DNA of 64,000 nucleotides, from assembly GCA_016124195.1 (NCBI GenBank), contig WGOE01000006.1, forward strand, positions 124,001 to 188,000, read 5' to 3'. The notes under the pieces are model-generated. The model worked only from the letters and a program-made list of their open reading frames with translations. It did not search any database and was not told the DNA's origin. The translations under genes were made by a program, and so were the position numbers. This document shows, piece by piece, positions 34,346 through 43,219 of the stretch (within the stretch, counting starts at the first letter, position 1; each line of letters opens with the position of its first letter). This DNA comes from a bacterium. Its GTDB lineage: Bacteria; Pseudomonadota; Alphaproteobacteria; Rhodobacterales; Rhodobacteraceae.

Positions 34346-34560
34346 CAAGAGACGGGCAGTACTTTCAGGCGGACGACAAGCCACAACAAAAGAGCCAGAG
34401 GCAGGTTCATACGGGCTACCCCCTCTTACAAAAACGATAACCGAATCCGGCGCGTGGCGCGAGCAGACGTCTCCCCCAAGACGGCGCGCGAAGCTGGACG
34501 CCCAGTGATGGGACAGACGGCGGACCCGGCAGTGGCAGCAGCTTGGTCCGCCGTATTTTC
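34346..34560 (+). ncRNA. UpsM-like leader sRNA of the dcw cluster
   Basis: The space between the candidate promoter and an intrinsic terminator placed 41 bases before mraZ would yield an RNA of about 210-215 nt. In R. sphaeroides the abundant sRNA UpsM (about 206 nt) arises in exactly this way, by partial termination in the mraZ leader. Position, length and terminator match; the 5' end is estimated and no sequence comparison was possible. Confidence 0.65.
34517..34560 (+). terminator. Terminator/attenuator in the mraZ leader
   Basis: ACGGCGGACC (34517-34526) and its exact complement (34545-34554) are followed by ATTTTCTTT. It lies 41 bases upstream of mraZ, so the whole dcw operon depends on read-through or on another promoter. 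Confidence 0.85.
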
Positions 34561-34601
34561 TTTACGCCCTTCGAAAGGCAAATCAAGGAGGCCGCAAGGC
34601 C

Positions 34602-35111
34602 GTGGCGACAGACAAGACCTTCAGGGGCGAACACTACCTCAAGGTAGATGCCAAGGGCCGCGTCATGCTGCCCTCGCCCTTCAGGACTGTCTTTGACCTG
34701 ATCGACCGACCGCCACCGGGTTCGGGTTTTCAGATGCTTCTGGTCTATGGCGGGTCGGGCAGGTCCTATGTCCAGGGCTTCACCCAGGAAGGTGCCGCCG
34801 ATCTGGACCGCCGTCTGGCGCAGATGCCGATGGGCAGCCCGCAACATATTCTGGCCAATGCGATTTTCGTGGAGCAGTCGATCTCTGTCGATACCGACAA
34901 GGACGGCCGCTTCAGCCCGCCGCCCCAGGTGCGCGAAAAGCTGGGCCTGCCCAAGGAAGAGATCGAGCTGGCCTTCATCGGCTCGGGCAATTCATTTCAG
35001 ATCTGGCGCGGCGACGTGCATCGTGCCAAACGCCGCGGCGAGATCGAGGCGCTGGAGGCCAGCGTGCTGCAGGGCGCCGATCCCCTGTCCTTGTTCACAG
35101 CGACCACCTAG
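34602..35111 (+). CDS. mraZ: MraZ transcriptional regulator / cell-division protein
   Basis: 169 residues, slightly longer than the usual 140-150. Two SpoVT/AbrB-like repeats with DAKGRVMLPSPFR (about 16-28) and a second DKDGRFSPPPQVRE (about 100-113) form the DNA-binding folds. MraZ represses or activates the dcw operon by binding its leader. The start is GTG at 34602 with AAGGAG about 11 bases upstream. First gene of the dcw cluster, 9 bases before rsmH. Confidence 0.92.
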   Translation: MATDKTFRGEHYLKVDAKGRVMLPSPFRTVFDLIDRPPPGSGFQMLLVYGGSGRSYVQGFTQEGAADLDRRLAQMPMGSPQHILANAIFVEQSISVDTDKDGRFSPPPQVREKLGLPKEEIELAFIGSGNSFQIWRGDVHRAKRRGEIEALEASVLQGADPLSLFTATT

Positions 35112-35120
35112 GGGGACACC

Positions 35121-36164
35121 GTGCCGACAAGCGACCCGCTGCCCGGTTCCCCACCAGAAGGTGCCCATGTTCCGGTCTTGCTGCGGCCCTTGCTTGCAGC
35201 GGTCGCGCCGGTGTCGGGCGTCTGGCTGGACGGCACCTTCGGCGCGGGCGGCTATGCGCGCGGCCTGTTGGAGGCCGGGGCGGACCGGGTGATCGGCATC
35301 GACCGCGACCCACTGGCGCATCAGATGGCCGCACCCTGGGCCGGCGCCTATGGCGACAGGCTGCGGCTGGTCGAGGGCACCTTTTCCGATCTGGACCACC
35401 TGGCCGGTGAACCCTTGGACGGCGTGGTGCTTGACCTTGGCATATCCTCGATGCAGATCGACCAGCCCGAGCGTGGCTTTTCCTTTCAGAAGGACGGCCC
35501 GCTGGACATGCGGATGAGCCAGGCCGGCCGCTCTGCAGCCGATATCGTCAACGGGGCGGGCGAGGGCGAGATTGCCGACATCCTCTATCATTATGGCGAA
35601 GAGCGCGCCTCGCGCCGGATCGCTCATGCCATCGTCGAGACGCGCGCCAAGGCGCCTTTCGAGACGACGCTGCAACTGGCCGAGGTGATCGCGCGCTGCC
35701 TGCCGCGCCCCAAGCCCGGACAGAGCCACCCTGCCACCCGCAGCTTTCAGGCGCTGCGCATCGCGGTCAATGCCGAATTCACCGAGCTTGCCCAGGGACT
35801 TGCCGCCGCCGAGCGGGCGCTGAAGCCGGGCGGGCTCTTGGCCGTGGTGACCTTTCATTCGCTGGAAGACCGCATCGTCAAACGCTTTTTCCAGCTGGCC
35901 TCTGGGGCGGAGGCCAACGCCAACCGCTATGCGCCGGCCAAGGCCGAGACCACCGCCCGCTTCACCCTGGTCAACAAGCGCGCGATCGAGGCGGATGAGG
36001 CAGAACTGGCCGAAAATCCGCGGGCAAGGTCGGCCAGGCTGCGCGTGGCGCGCCGCACCGCGGCACCCGCCTTGGCGGTCAACCCGGCCGACATTGACGT
36101 GCCGCTGGCCCCGCGATCCCATTCCGGCCACAAGGCCAATCCCGCTTACAAAGGTAATCGCTGA
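35121..36164 (+). CDS. rsmH: 16S rRNA m4C1402 methyltransferase
   Basis: 347 residues. RsmH uses SAM to N4-methylate C1402 in the 30S decoding centre. Motifs: [20 protein letters not shown] for SAM binding, [17 protein letters not shown], and [11 protein letters not shown] with the late [16 protein letters not shown]. The start is a GTG with GGGGG just upstream. It is usual between mraZ and ftsL. Confidence 0.96.
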   Translation: MPTSDPLPGSPPEGAHVPVLLRPLLAAVAPVSGVWLDGTFGAGGYARGLLEAGADRVIGIDRDPLAHQMAAPWAGAYGDRLRLVEGTFSDLDHLAGEPLDGVVLDLGISSMQIDQPERGFSFQKDGPLDMRMSQAGRSAADIVNGAGEGEIADILYHYGEERASRRIAHAIVETRAKAPFETTLQLAEVIARCLPRPKPGQSHPATRSFQALRIAVNAEFTELAQGLAAAERALKPGGLLAVVTFHSLEDRIVKRFFQLASGAEANANRYAPAKAETTARFTLVNKRAIEADEAELAENPRARSARLRVARRTAAPALAVNPADIDVPLAPRSHSGHKANPAYKGNR

Positions 36165-36557
36165 ATGCGTCCCGTCCTGTATATCCTGTCGTTCCTTGCC
36201 GTGCTTGGCCTGGCCTTCTGGGCATACCGCGAGAACTACGCCACCCAGCACCAGTTGAAGCAGATGGCCGCAGTGCAGGACGAAATCGCCTCGCTGCGCG
36301 ACGAGATCGCGATGCAGAAAGCGGAATGGGCCTATCTGAACCGCCCGGATCGGCTGCGCGATCTGGCCGCGATCAACTTTGACCGGCTAGGCCTGATGCC
36401 GATTCAGCCGCAGCAGTTGGGCACGCCGGAGAACATCGCGATGCCGGCGCCGCCGCCCTTGGTCATCACAGGCACCGTCGACACGTCTGCCGTGATCGAC
36501 GCGGCACCCAATGCGGCGAAGGCGGCGCCCACGTCCAAAGGAGAGCAGATCCCATGA
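36165..36557 (+). CDS. ftsL: Cell-division protein FtsL
   Basis: 130 residues; the start follows the rsmH stop with no gap. One N-terminal transmembrane helix (LYILSFLAVLGLAFWAY) is followed by a periplasmic coiled coil (about 27-60) ending in LNRPDRLRDLA, as in FtsL of the divisome. The C-terminal 50 residues are Pro/Ala-rich and disordered. It bridges FtsB/FtsQ and the FtsW-FtsI synthase. Confidence 0.9.
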   Translation: MRPVLYILSFLAVLGLAFWAYRENYATQHQLKQMAAVQDEIASLRDEIAMQKAEWAYLNRPDRLRDLAAINFDRLGLMPIQPQQLGTPENIAMPAPPPLVITGTVDTSAVIDAAPNAAKAAPTSKGEQIP

Positions 36558-38359
36558 TCCGGACCCCGCTGCGCCCTCTGGCCCGCATTCTGGACGCCCG
36601 TGCCAAGGGCGAGAACCCCGACGCGATCGAGCGCGAAAACGTCGCGATCCGCAATGACGCGATGCGCGACAAATCCCGCGCCCGGGCCGAGCGGCGGTTG
36701 ATGATCCTGGCCTTTGGCTTCTTCATCGCCTTCAGTGTGATCGGGGCGCGGATGGGCACGCTGGCGGCCTCGACCCCGACCGAGCCGCGCACGGCGGCGG
36801 GCGGATCGGACATCACCGCGCAGCGCGCCGACATCCTGGACCGCAATGGCCGCATCCTGGCCACCAACATGCTGACGCATTCCCTATATGCCCAGCCGCG
36901 CGACATGGTCGATCCGGTCCATGCCGCCACCGAACTGGCCGCGATCTTCCCCGAGCTTGACGCCAAGTCGCTGGAGCGCCGCTTCACCGATGGCCGATCG
37001 TTCCTGTGGGTGCGCAAGGTTCTTTCGCCCGAACAGATGCAGAAAGTGCATGAGATCGGCGACCCGGGCCTGTATTTCGGCCCGCGCGAGATGCGGCTTT
37101 ACCCCAACGGCGATCTGGCGGCCCATGTTCTGGGCGGAGCGGCCTTTGGCGCCGAAGGCGTGGACAGCGCCGAAGTGATCGGCACGGCGGGGATCGAAAA
37201 GCAGCTGGACGCGCGGCTGCGCGATCCGGCGCAATCGTCGAACCCGTTGACACTGTCGATCGACCTGACCTTGCAGGCCAATGTCGAAGAGGTTCTGGCC
37301 ACCGGGGTGAAGACGCTGCAGGCCCGCGGTGCGGCGGCCATCCTGATGGATGCCCACAGCGGCGAGGTTCTGGCCATGGCCAGCCTGCCCACCTTCGACC
37401 CCAACGACCGCGGCGCGCTGGACCCGCAGGTCGATCCCAGCGACAATCCGTTGTTCAACCGGGCGGTGCAGGGGGTCTACGAACTCGGCTCGACCTTCAA
37501 GATCTTTGCCGTGGCCCAGGCCATGGATCTCGGGCTGGTCACCCCCGAGACCCAGGTCGATACCAAGCAGCCCTTCTATTACGACGGCTTTCGCATCAAC
37601 GAATTCGACGGCCACAACTATGGCCCGACCAAGTCGGTCGCCGACATCATCGCCGTGTCGTCGAACATCGGGGCGGCGCATATCGGCCTGATGATCGGGC
37701 CGGAACGGCAGCAGGCTTTCCTGAAGACCATGGGCCTTTTGGACCCGCCGCAGATCGAGTTGTTCGAGGCGGCCTCGGCCCGGGCGCTGGTGCCCAAGAA
37801 CTGGTCGAACATCGTCACGATTACGGCCTCTTATGGGCACGGCATTTCGACGAGCATGCTGAACCTCGCCGCAGGCTATGCCACGCTCGCCAATGGCGGG
37901 CTGAAGGTGACGCCCACCTTGCTGCATGCGGCCAGCCATCCCCAGGGGCCGCGCATCGTGAGCCAGGCGACCTCTTACGCCTGCATCCAGATGATGCGCC
38001 GCGTGGTGACCGACGGCACCGCGACCTTCGCCGATGTGCCGGGCTATGAAGTGGCCGGCAAGACCGGCACTGCGGAAAAGCCCAAGAAGCACGGGGTGGG
38101 ATATGACCATGACAAGGTGATCAACACCTTCGCATCGGTCTTTCCAGCCTCTGATCCGAAATATGTGCTGGTGGTGACCATGGACGAACCGGTCGAAACC
38201 GCGGGCTTGAAACCGCGCCGCACCGCGGGCTATACGGCCGTGCCCGTCGCCGGAGAGATCATCCGCCGGGTCGGCCCTCTGCTGGGCCTGCGTCCCAAGA
38301 TGGATGGCGCGGCGCTTGGCGGGATGGTCGCGGTGAAAGACCCCGTGGCACAGGAGTAA
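36554..38359 (+). CDS. ftsI: Peptidoglycan D,D-transpeptidase FtsI (PBP3)
   Basis: 601 residues, starting in an ATGA overlap with ftsL. A cytoplasmic tail of about 48 residues precedes one transmembrane helix (MILAFGFFIAFSVIGA). The pedestal domain has RADILDRNGRILATNM; the transpeptidase domain has the nucleophile S313 in STFK, SSN and KTGT. It cross-links septal peptidoglycan and is the target of several beta-lactams. Confidence 0.96.
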   Translation: MIRTPLRPLARILDARAKGENPDAIERENVAIRNDAMRDKSRARAERRLMILAFGFFIAFSVIGARMGTLAASTPTEPRTAAGGSDITAQRADILDRNGRILATNMLTHSLYAQPRDMVDPVHAATELAAIFPELDAKSLERRFTDGRSFLWVRKVLSPEQMQKVHEIGDPGLYFGPREMRLYPNGDLAAHVLGGAAFGAEGVDSAEVIGTAGIEKQLDARLRDPAQSSNPLTLSIDLTLQANVEEVLATGVKTLQARGAAAILMDAHSGEVLAMASLPTFDPNDRGALDPQVDPSDNPLFNRAVQGVYELGSTFKIFAVAQAMDLGLVTPETQVDTKQPFYYDGFRINEFDGHNYGPTKSVADIIAVSSNIGAAHIGLMIGPERQQAFLKTMGLLDPPQIELFEAASARALVPKNWSNIVTITASYGHGISTSMLNLAAGYATLANGGLKVTPTLLHAASHPQGPRIVSQATSYACIQMMRRVVTDGTATFADVPGYEVAGKTGTAEKPKKHGVGYDHDKVINTFASVFPASDPKYVLVVTMDEPVETAGLKPRRTAGYTAVPVAGEIIRRVGPLLGLRPKMDGAALGGMVAVKDPVAQE

Positions 38360-38368
38360 TTGCCCGAC

Positions 38369-39865
38369 ATGCCCGAAGATGAACGCCGGATCGGCCCCAA
38401 GACGCTTTCCTCGCTTGGCCTCGCGGCGCGGGGCGGGCGCGATCCGGATGTGACGGGGCTGACCTCGGACAGCCGTGCCGTGCGGCCGGGGTTTCTGTTC
38501 GCGGCCCTGCCGGGCAGCGCTGCCCATGGAGCGAGTTATGTCGCGGCGGCGGTGGCTGCCGGCGCCTCGGCCATCCTGACGGACAGCCTCGGCGCCGGCC
38601 TCGCGCAAGGGGCGCTCGAAGGGGCGCCGGTCGCTCTGGTGGTGGCAGAGGATCCGCGCGAGGCGTTGGCGCGGGCGGCGGCCCTGTGGTATGGCGCGCA
38701 GCCCGATACGATGGTCGCCGTGACTGGCACCAACGGCAAGACCTCGACCGCGACCTTCTGCCGGCAGATCTGGGTGCAGCTCGGTCATGCCGCCATCAAC
38801 ATCGGCACGACGGGGGTCGAAGGGGCCTGGGCCGCGCCCTCGGCCCATACCACGCCCGACCCCGTGACGCTGCATGCCATGCTGGCCGCGGCGGCGGAGG
38901 CGGGCGTCACCCACGCGGCGATGGAGGCTTCGTCCCACGGTCTGGACCAGCGCCGTCTGGACGGCGTGCGGCTTAAGGCGGCGGGCTTCAGCAATTTCAC
39001 GCAAGACCACCTCGATTATCACAAGACCTTCGAGGCCTATTTCGCGGCCAAGGCCGGTCTGTTCACCCGCGTTCTGCCGCCTGAAGGCGTGGCGGTGGTC
39101 AACCTCAACGACGCCAGGGGCGCCGAGCTGGCCGAGATGGCGCGACAGCGCGGCCAGGGGCTGCTGACCGTGGGACATGCGCCCGAGGCGGATCTGCGCA
39201 TCCTGGGCCAGCGTTTCGATGCGACGGGTCAGGATCTGCGTCTGTCGTTCAGGGGCGTGACCTATCAAAGCCGGCTCAACCTGATCGGCGGGTTTCAGGC
39301 CGAGAACGTAACCCTTGCCGCCGGGCTGGTCATTGCCGCCGGAGAGCCGCCGGGCGATGTCTTTGCCGCCCTGGCGCATCTGACCGGCGTGCGCGGCCGC
39401 ATGCAGCTGGCCGCCACGCGCCGCAACGGGGCCTCGGTCTTTGTCGATTACGCTCATACGCCGGATGCCATCGCCACGGCGCTGACCGCGCTCAGACCGC
39501 ATGTGATGGGGCGCATCGTCATTGTCTTTGGCGCGGGCGGCGACCGCGACCGGGGCAAGCGCCCGCTGATGGGGCTTGCGGCGGCCGAACACGCCGATGT
39601 TCTGTTTGTGACAGACGATAACCCAAGATCCGAAGATCCCGCCCTTATCCGTGCAGCAATTCTGCAAGCCTGCCCTGAGGCCACCGAGGTTGGCGACAGG
39701 GCCGAGGCCATCCTGCGCGGCGTCGATGCGCTGGGCCCGGGCGATGTCCTGCTGGTGGCCGGCAAGGGGCATGAGACGGGGCAGGTGATCAAGGGCGACA
39801 TCTATCCCTTTGACGACGTGGAACAGGCCAGCATCGCGGTGGCCGCCCTAGATGGTGTGATATGA
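38369..39865 (+). CDS. murE: UDP-MurNAc-L-Ala-D-Glu:meso-DAP ligase
   Basis: 498 residues from the ATG at 38369, 9 bases after the ftsI stop; a TTG at 38360 is possible but only 3 bases from the AGGAG. MurE adds meso-diaminopimelate to the peptidoglycan precursor. The ATP loop is TGTNGKTSTATF; TTPDPVTL and DNPRSEDP (the DAP-recognition loop) identify the meso-DAP type. Confidence 0.95.
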   Translation: MPEDERRIGPKTLSSLGLAARGGRDPDVTGLTSDSRAVRPGFLFAALPGSAAHGASYVAAAVAAGASAILTDSLGAGLAQGALEGAPVALVVAEDPREALARAAALWYGAQPDTMVAVTGTNGKTSTATFCRQIWVQLGHAAINIGTTGVEGAWAAPSAHTTPDPVTLHAMLAAAAEAGVTHAAMEASSHGLDQRRLDGVRLKAAGFSNFTQDHLDYHKTFEAYFAAKAGLFTRVLPPEGVAVVNLNDARGAELAEMARQRGQGLLTVGHAPEADLRILGQRFDATGQDLRLSFRGVTYQSRLNLIGGFQAENVTLAAGLVIAAGEPPGDVFAALAHLTGVRGRMQLAATRRNGASVFVDYAHTPDAIATALTALRPHVMGRIVIVFGAGGDRDRGKRPLMGLAAAEHADVLFVTDDNPRSEDPALIRAAILQACPEATEVGDRAEAILRGVDALGPGDVLLVAGKGHETGQVIKGDIYPFDDVEQASIAVAALDGVI

Positions 39866-41325
39866 GCCAAGTGCTATGGACCTCTGCCGAGGCCGCTGCC
39901 GCGGCGGGCGGCACGGTCACCGCCGACTGGGCCGCCACCGGCGTGTCGATCGACACGCGCACGCTTCAGCCTGGCGATCTGTTCGTGGCTTTGACCGACC
40001 TGCGCGACGGGCACGATTTCGTGGCCGCGGCCCTGGCCAAGGGGGCTGCCGCGGCCATGGTGTCGCGCATTCCCGAGGGGCTGTGCCCGCAGTCGCCGCT
40101 GCTGATCGTTCCGGATGTGCTGGAGGCGCTGGCCAAGCTGGGCGCAGCAGGCCGCGCGCGGGCGCGGGCCAAGGTCGTGGGGGTCACGGGGTCGGTCGGC
40201 AAAACCTCGACCAAGGAGATGTTGCGGGCCATCCTGGCGGGGCAGGGCCGCGTCCATGCCGCCGAGGCGAGCTACAACAACCACTGGGGCGTGCCGCTGA
40301 CGCTTGCGCGCCTGCCCGCCGAAGCCGATTTCGCCGTGATCGAGATCGGCATGAACCACCCGGGCGAAATCGCACCTCTGGCGCGGCTGGCGCGGCTGGA
40401 TGTGGCCCTGATCACCACCGTCGCGGCCGCCCATCTCGAGGCTTTTGACAGCATCGAAGGCATCGCCCACGAAAAGGCCGCGATCTGCGAGGGGCTGGCG
40501 CCGGGCGGCATCGCAGTCCTGCCGGCCGATCTGGAGACGACGCCGATCCTGCTGGCCACGGCGCGGGACCTGGGCCATCAGATCGTCACCTTTGGCAAAT
40601 CGGCCGATGCCGATTACCAGCTAACATCGGCCACCTTGTGCGACGCGGCGACCATCGTGCGGGCGCGGCATGGCGGCAAGGGCTTTGTTTTCAAGGTTCT
40701 GTCACCGGGTGCGCATTTTGCGATGAATGGTCTGGCCGCCCTTGCCTTGGCCGAGGCGCTTGGCCTCGACCCGGCGATCTCTGCCGCCGATCTGGGAAGC
40801 TGGGCGCCGCCGCAGGGGCGCGGCGCGCGCGAGCGTGTTGTGCTGGACGCGGTCGAGGGGCAGGGCTTTGACCTTTTGGATGACGCCTTCAACGCCAATC
40901 CGGCCTCGATGGCCGCGGCGCTCGATGTGCTGATCGCCTCGACCCCGCAGGACGGGCCGGGCCGCATCCTTCAGGGCCGCCGCATCGCCATCCTGGGCGA
41001 CATGCTGGAGCTGGGGCCGACCGAAGAGGCATTGCACCGCGCCATCGCCCGGCACCCGGGGCTGGACAAGATCACACTGATCCATTGCGTCGGCCCGCGC
41101 ATGAAGGCGCTGTGGTCCAGTCTGCCGCGCAAGCAGCGCGGCGAATGGGTGGCCGATGCAAAGGACCTGCTGCCGCGCGTGCGTGGTCTGATCGATGCCG
41201 GCGATGTCGTGCTGGTCAAGGGCTCGAAAGGCATAAAGGTCTCGCTGGTCGTTGACGCCCTCAAGAAATTAGGTCAATCCACCGACTCCCAAAGTATTGG
41301 CGCCCGGGTTCTTGGAGGGGAATAG
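39862..41325 (+). CDS. murF: UDP-MurNAc-tripeptide:D-Ala-D-Ala ligase
   Basis: 487 residues, ATGA overlap with murE. ATP loop GVTGSVGKTSTKEML; Mur ligase motifs SYNNHWGVPLTLAR, IEIGMNHPGEI, AHLEAF and DDAFNANPASM. It adds D-Ala-D-Ala to complete the UDP-pentapeptide. Stop and mraY start are adjacent. Confidence 0.95.
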   Translation: MSQVLWTSAEAAAAAGGTVTADWAATGVSIDTRTLQPGDLFVALTDLRDGHDFVAAALAKGAAAAMVSRIPEGLCPQSPLLIVPDVLEALAKLGAAGRARARAKVVGVTGSVGKTSTKEMLRAILAGQGRVHAAEASYNNHWGVPLTLARLPAEADFAVIEIGMNHPGEIAPLARLARLDVALITTVAAAHLEAFDSIEGIAHEKAAICEGLAPGGIAVLPADLETTPILLATARDLGHQIVTFGKSADADYQLTSATLCDAATIVRARHGGKGFVFKVLSPGAHFAMNGLAALALAEALGLDPAISAADLGSWAPPQGRGARERVVLDAVEGQGFDLLDDAFNANPASMAAALDVLIASTPQDGPGRILQGRRIAILGDMLELGPTEEALHRAIARHPGLDKITLIHCVGPRMKALWSSLPRKQRGEWVADAKDLLPRVRGLIDAGDVVLVKGSKGIKVSLVVDALKKLGQSTDSQSIGARVLGGE

Positions 41326-42408
41326 ATGCTCTACTGGATGACGCAGTTTTCTGACGGCGGCGGAGTTTTCAACCTTTTCAAATATATCACTTTCCGTGCC
41401 GGCTGCGCCTTTCTGACCGCGCTGATCTATGGGTTCCTGTTCGGCAGGCCCCTGATCGACCTGTTGCGCCGCAAGCAGGGCAAGGGCCAGCCGATCCGCG
41501 ACGATGGCCCGCAAAGCCATCTGTCCAAGGCGGGCACGCCGACGATGGGGGGGCTTTTGATCCTGTCCTCGCTGATCTTTTCGACACTGATCTGGGCGCG
41601 GCTGGACAATGCCTATGTCTGGATCGTGCTTCTGGTGACGCTGGGTTTCGGGATGATCGGTTTTGCCGATGACTTTGCCAAGGTCACCAAGCAGAACACC
41701 AAGGGTGTGTCGAGCCGGATCCGCATGGCGCTGGGTCTTTTGATTGCGGCGCTGGCGACCTATGCGGCGGCGCGCTTTCACCCCGAGGGGCTGACCAACG
41801 AACTGGCCCTGCCGGTGTTCAAGAACGCTCTGTTCAACCTCGGCTATTTCTTCATTCCTTTCGGGATGCTGGTCATCGTGGGGTCGGCCAATGCGGTGAA
41901 CCTGACCGATGGGCTCGACGGTCTGGCCATCATGCCGGTCATGATCGCCGGGGCGACGCTGGGCGTGATTTCCTATGTCGTGGGCAACTTCAACTTCGCC
42001 GAATATCTGGGCGTGCATTTCGTTCCGGGCACCGGCGAGATCCTGATCTTTTCCGCCGCCCTTTTTGGCGCCGGTCTGGGCTTTTTGTGGTACAACGCGC
42101 CGCCGGCTGCGGTTTTCATGGGCGATACCGGGTCGTTGGCGCTGGGCGGCGCGCTGGGCGCCATCGCCGTCTGCATCAAGCACGAGATCGTCCTGGCCGT
42201 CGTGGGCGGCCTTTTCGTGGTCGAGGCGCTCTCGGTCATCATCCAGGTACTTTACTACAAGCGCACCAAGCGGCGGATATTCCTGATGGCGCCGATCCAT
42301 CACCACTTTGAAAAGCGCGGCTGGGCCGAGCCTCAGATCGTGATCCGCTTCTGGATCATCTCGTTGATCCTCGCGATGCTGGGCCTGGCCACGCTGAAAG
42401 TGCGCTGA
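41326..42408 (+). CDS. mraY: Phospho-N-acetylmuramoyl-pentapeptide transferase (lipid I synthase)
   Basis: 360 residues with about ten transmembrane helices. It transfers phospho-MurNAc-pentapeptide to undecaprenyl phosphate. Key motifs: TPTMGGLL, the aspartates in [33 protein letters not shown] and the histidine motif [13 protein letters not shown]. It is the last dcw gene here; murD, normally next, is absent and an accessory block begins. Confidence 0.96.
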   Translation: MLYWMTQFSDGGGVFNLFKYITFRAGCAFLTALIYGFLFGRPLIDLLRRKQGKGQPIRDDGPQSHLSKAGTPTMGGLLILSSLIFSTLIWARLDNAYVWIVLLVTLGFGMIGFADDFAKVTKQNTKGVSSRIRMALGLLIAALATYAAARFHPEGLTNELALPVFKNALFNLGYFFIPFGMLVIVGSANAVNLTDGLDGLAIMPVMIAGATLGVISYVVGNFNFAEYLGVHFVPGTGEILIFSAALFGAGLGFLWYNAPPAAVFMGDTGSLALGGALGAIAVCIKHEIVLAVVGGLFVVEALSVIIQVLYYKRTKRRIFLMAPIHHHFEKRGWAEPQIVIRFWIISLILAMLGLATLKVR

Positions 42409-42414
42409 AGGGGG

Positions 42415-42439
42415 AAAAACCGGCTCGGAGCGGCCGGTT
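42415..42439 (-). terminator. Intrinsic terminator for the minus-strand gene at 42539
   Basis: On the minus strand AACCGGC/GCCGGTT (42433-42439, 42418-42424) with an 8-base loop is followed by TTT. It lies 7 bases after the mraY stop and 100 bases beyond the convergent gene, so it may serve both. Confidence 0.65.
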
Positions 42440-42538
42440 CAACGCCATCGCCCGACGCCCCGCATTCAGACATGGAGGCCGCCGCAGGACTGCGATCTGC
42501 CACCACCACACGTGTCCGGGGTGGTTTCTCGACGTCGT

Positions 42539-43069
42539 TCAGATGACGAAAACGCGCAGGTCCTTGATGAGGATCTCGGCATTTTCGCGGCGCAGAAAGA
42601 AGACCAGTTCACGCCACCGCGCCTTGGTCGGGACGTCCGGGTTCAGTTCCAATTCCAGCATGTCGAGATGCACAGCGCTCTTGGGAAAGCTGACGATCGT
42701 CTTTGCGAAAAGCGCGTCGACATGCCCGCCCTCGATGCCGCTGCGCACGCAGGCCCGCAGGGTGGATGTCGAGTCAGACTGCGAACGCAGCATGAAACCC
42801 ACGACGCTGGTTTCACTGAAATCCACCGCGCCCAAACTCAGATGCAGGGTGAGCCATCTGCCGGTTCCCGAGGAAGTCACCCGGATCGACATCATGTCAC
42901 CCGGCTTGGAGTCTATGTCGACACTGTCCGACGACTTGGAGTCGATCGAGAAAAAGACGCCCGGCACAATATGCTTGCCGCTGATCACTTTGCCGGAGGT
43001 TGTATGCGCCCTCAAGGTACCGAGGGAAAAGTTCGCCTGGGCATCGGCCGAAACGTCAAGGTTGTTCAT
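42539..43069 (-). CDS. Hypothetical protein in the glycosyltransferase block (176 aa)
   Basis: No family recognised. 176 residues from ATG 43069, with GGAGGAAG 8 bases upstream. The sequence is rich in Ser/Thr and alternating hydrophobics (MMSIRVTSSGTGRWLTLHLS), which suggests a beta-sandwich, with a helical C-terminus ending ENAEILIKDLRVFVI. This resembles carbohydrate-binding folds only in overall pattern. No signal peptide. Its place 150 bases after the large glycosyltransferase, same strand, suggests a role in the same glycan pathway. Confidence 0.65.
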   Translation of the reverse strand: MNNLDVSADAQANFSLGTLRAHTTSGKVISGKHIVPGVFFSIDSKSSDSVDIDSKPGDMMSIRVTSSGTGRWLTLHLSLGAVDFSETSVVGFMLRSQSDSTSTLRACVRSGIEGGHVDALFAKTIVSFPKSAVHLDMLELELNPDVPTKARWRELVFFLRRENAEILIKDLRVFVI

Positions 43070-43219
43070 CAGAAGTCTTCCTCCGTGTTTACCATCTCTC
43101 ACGGAGAGGCGTCTGTCTGAATCCGAGTCTTCGAGGCCATTTCTACTGCGCCGCAGCGTGCCATCGCAAGCCGGTTCAGAGCGTTTCGGCCCCGCCGTGC
43201 CATGCGCAGTGCGTCCGGG

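Noticed and set aside
36884-39772. 962-codon minus-strand open frame opposite ftsI and murE
   Set aside because: It runs antisense to two certain genes, has His/Arg/Gln-rich shadow composition and no motif.
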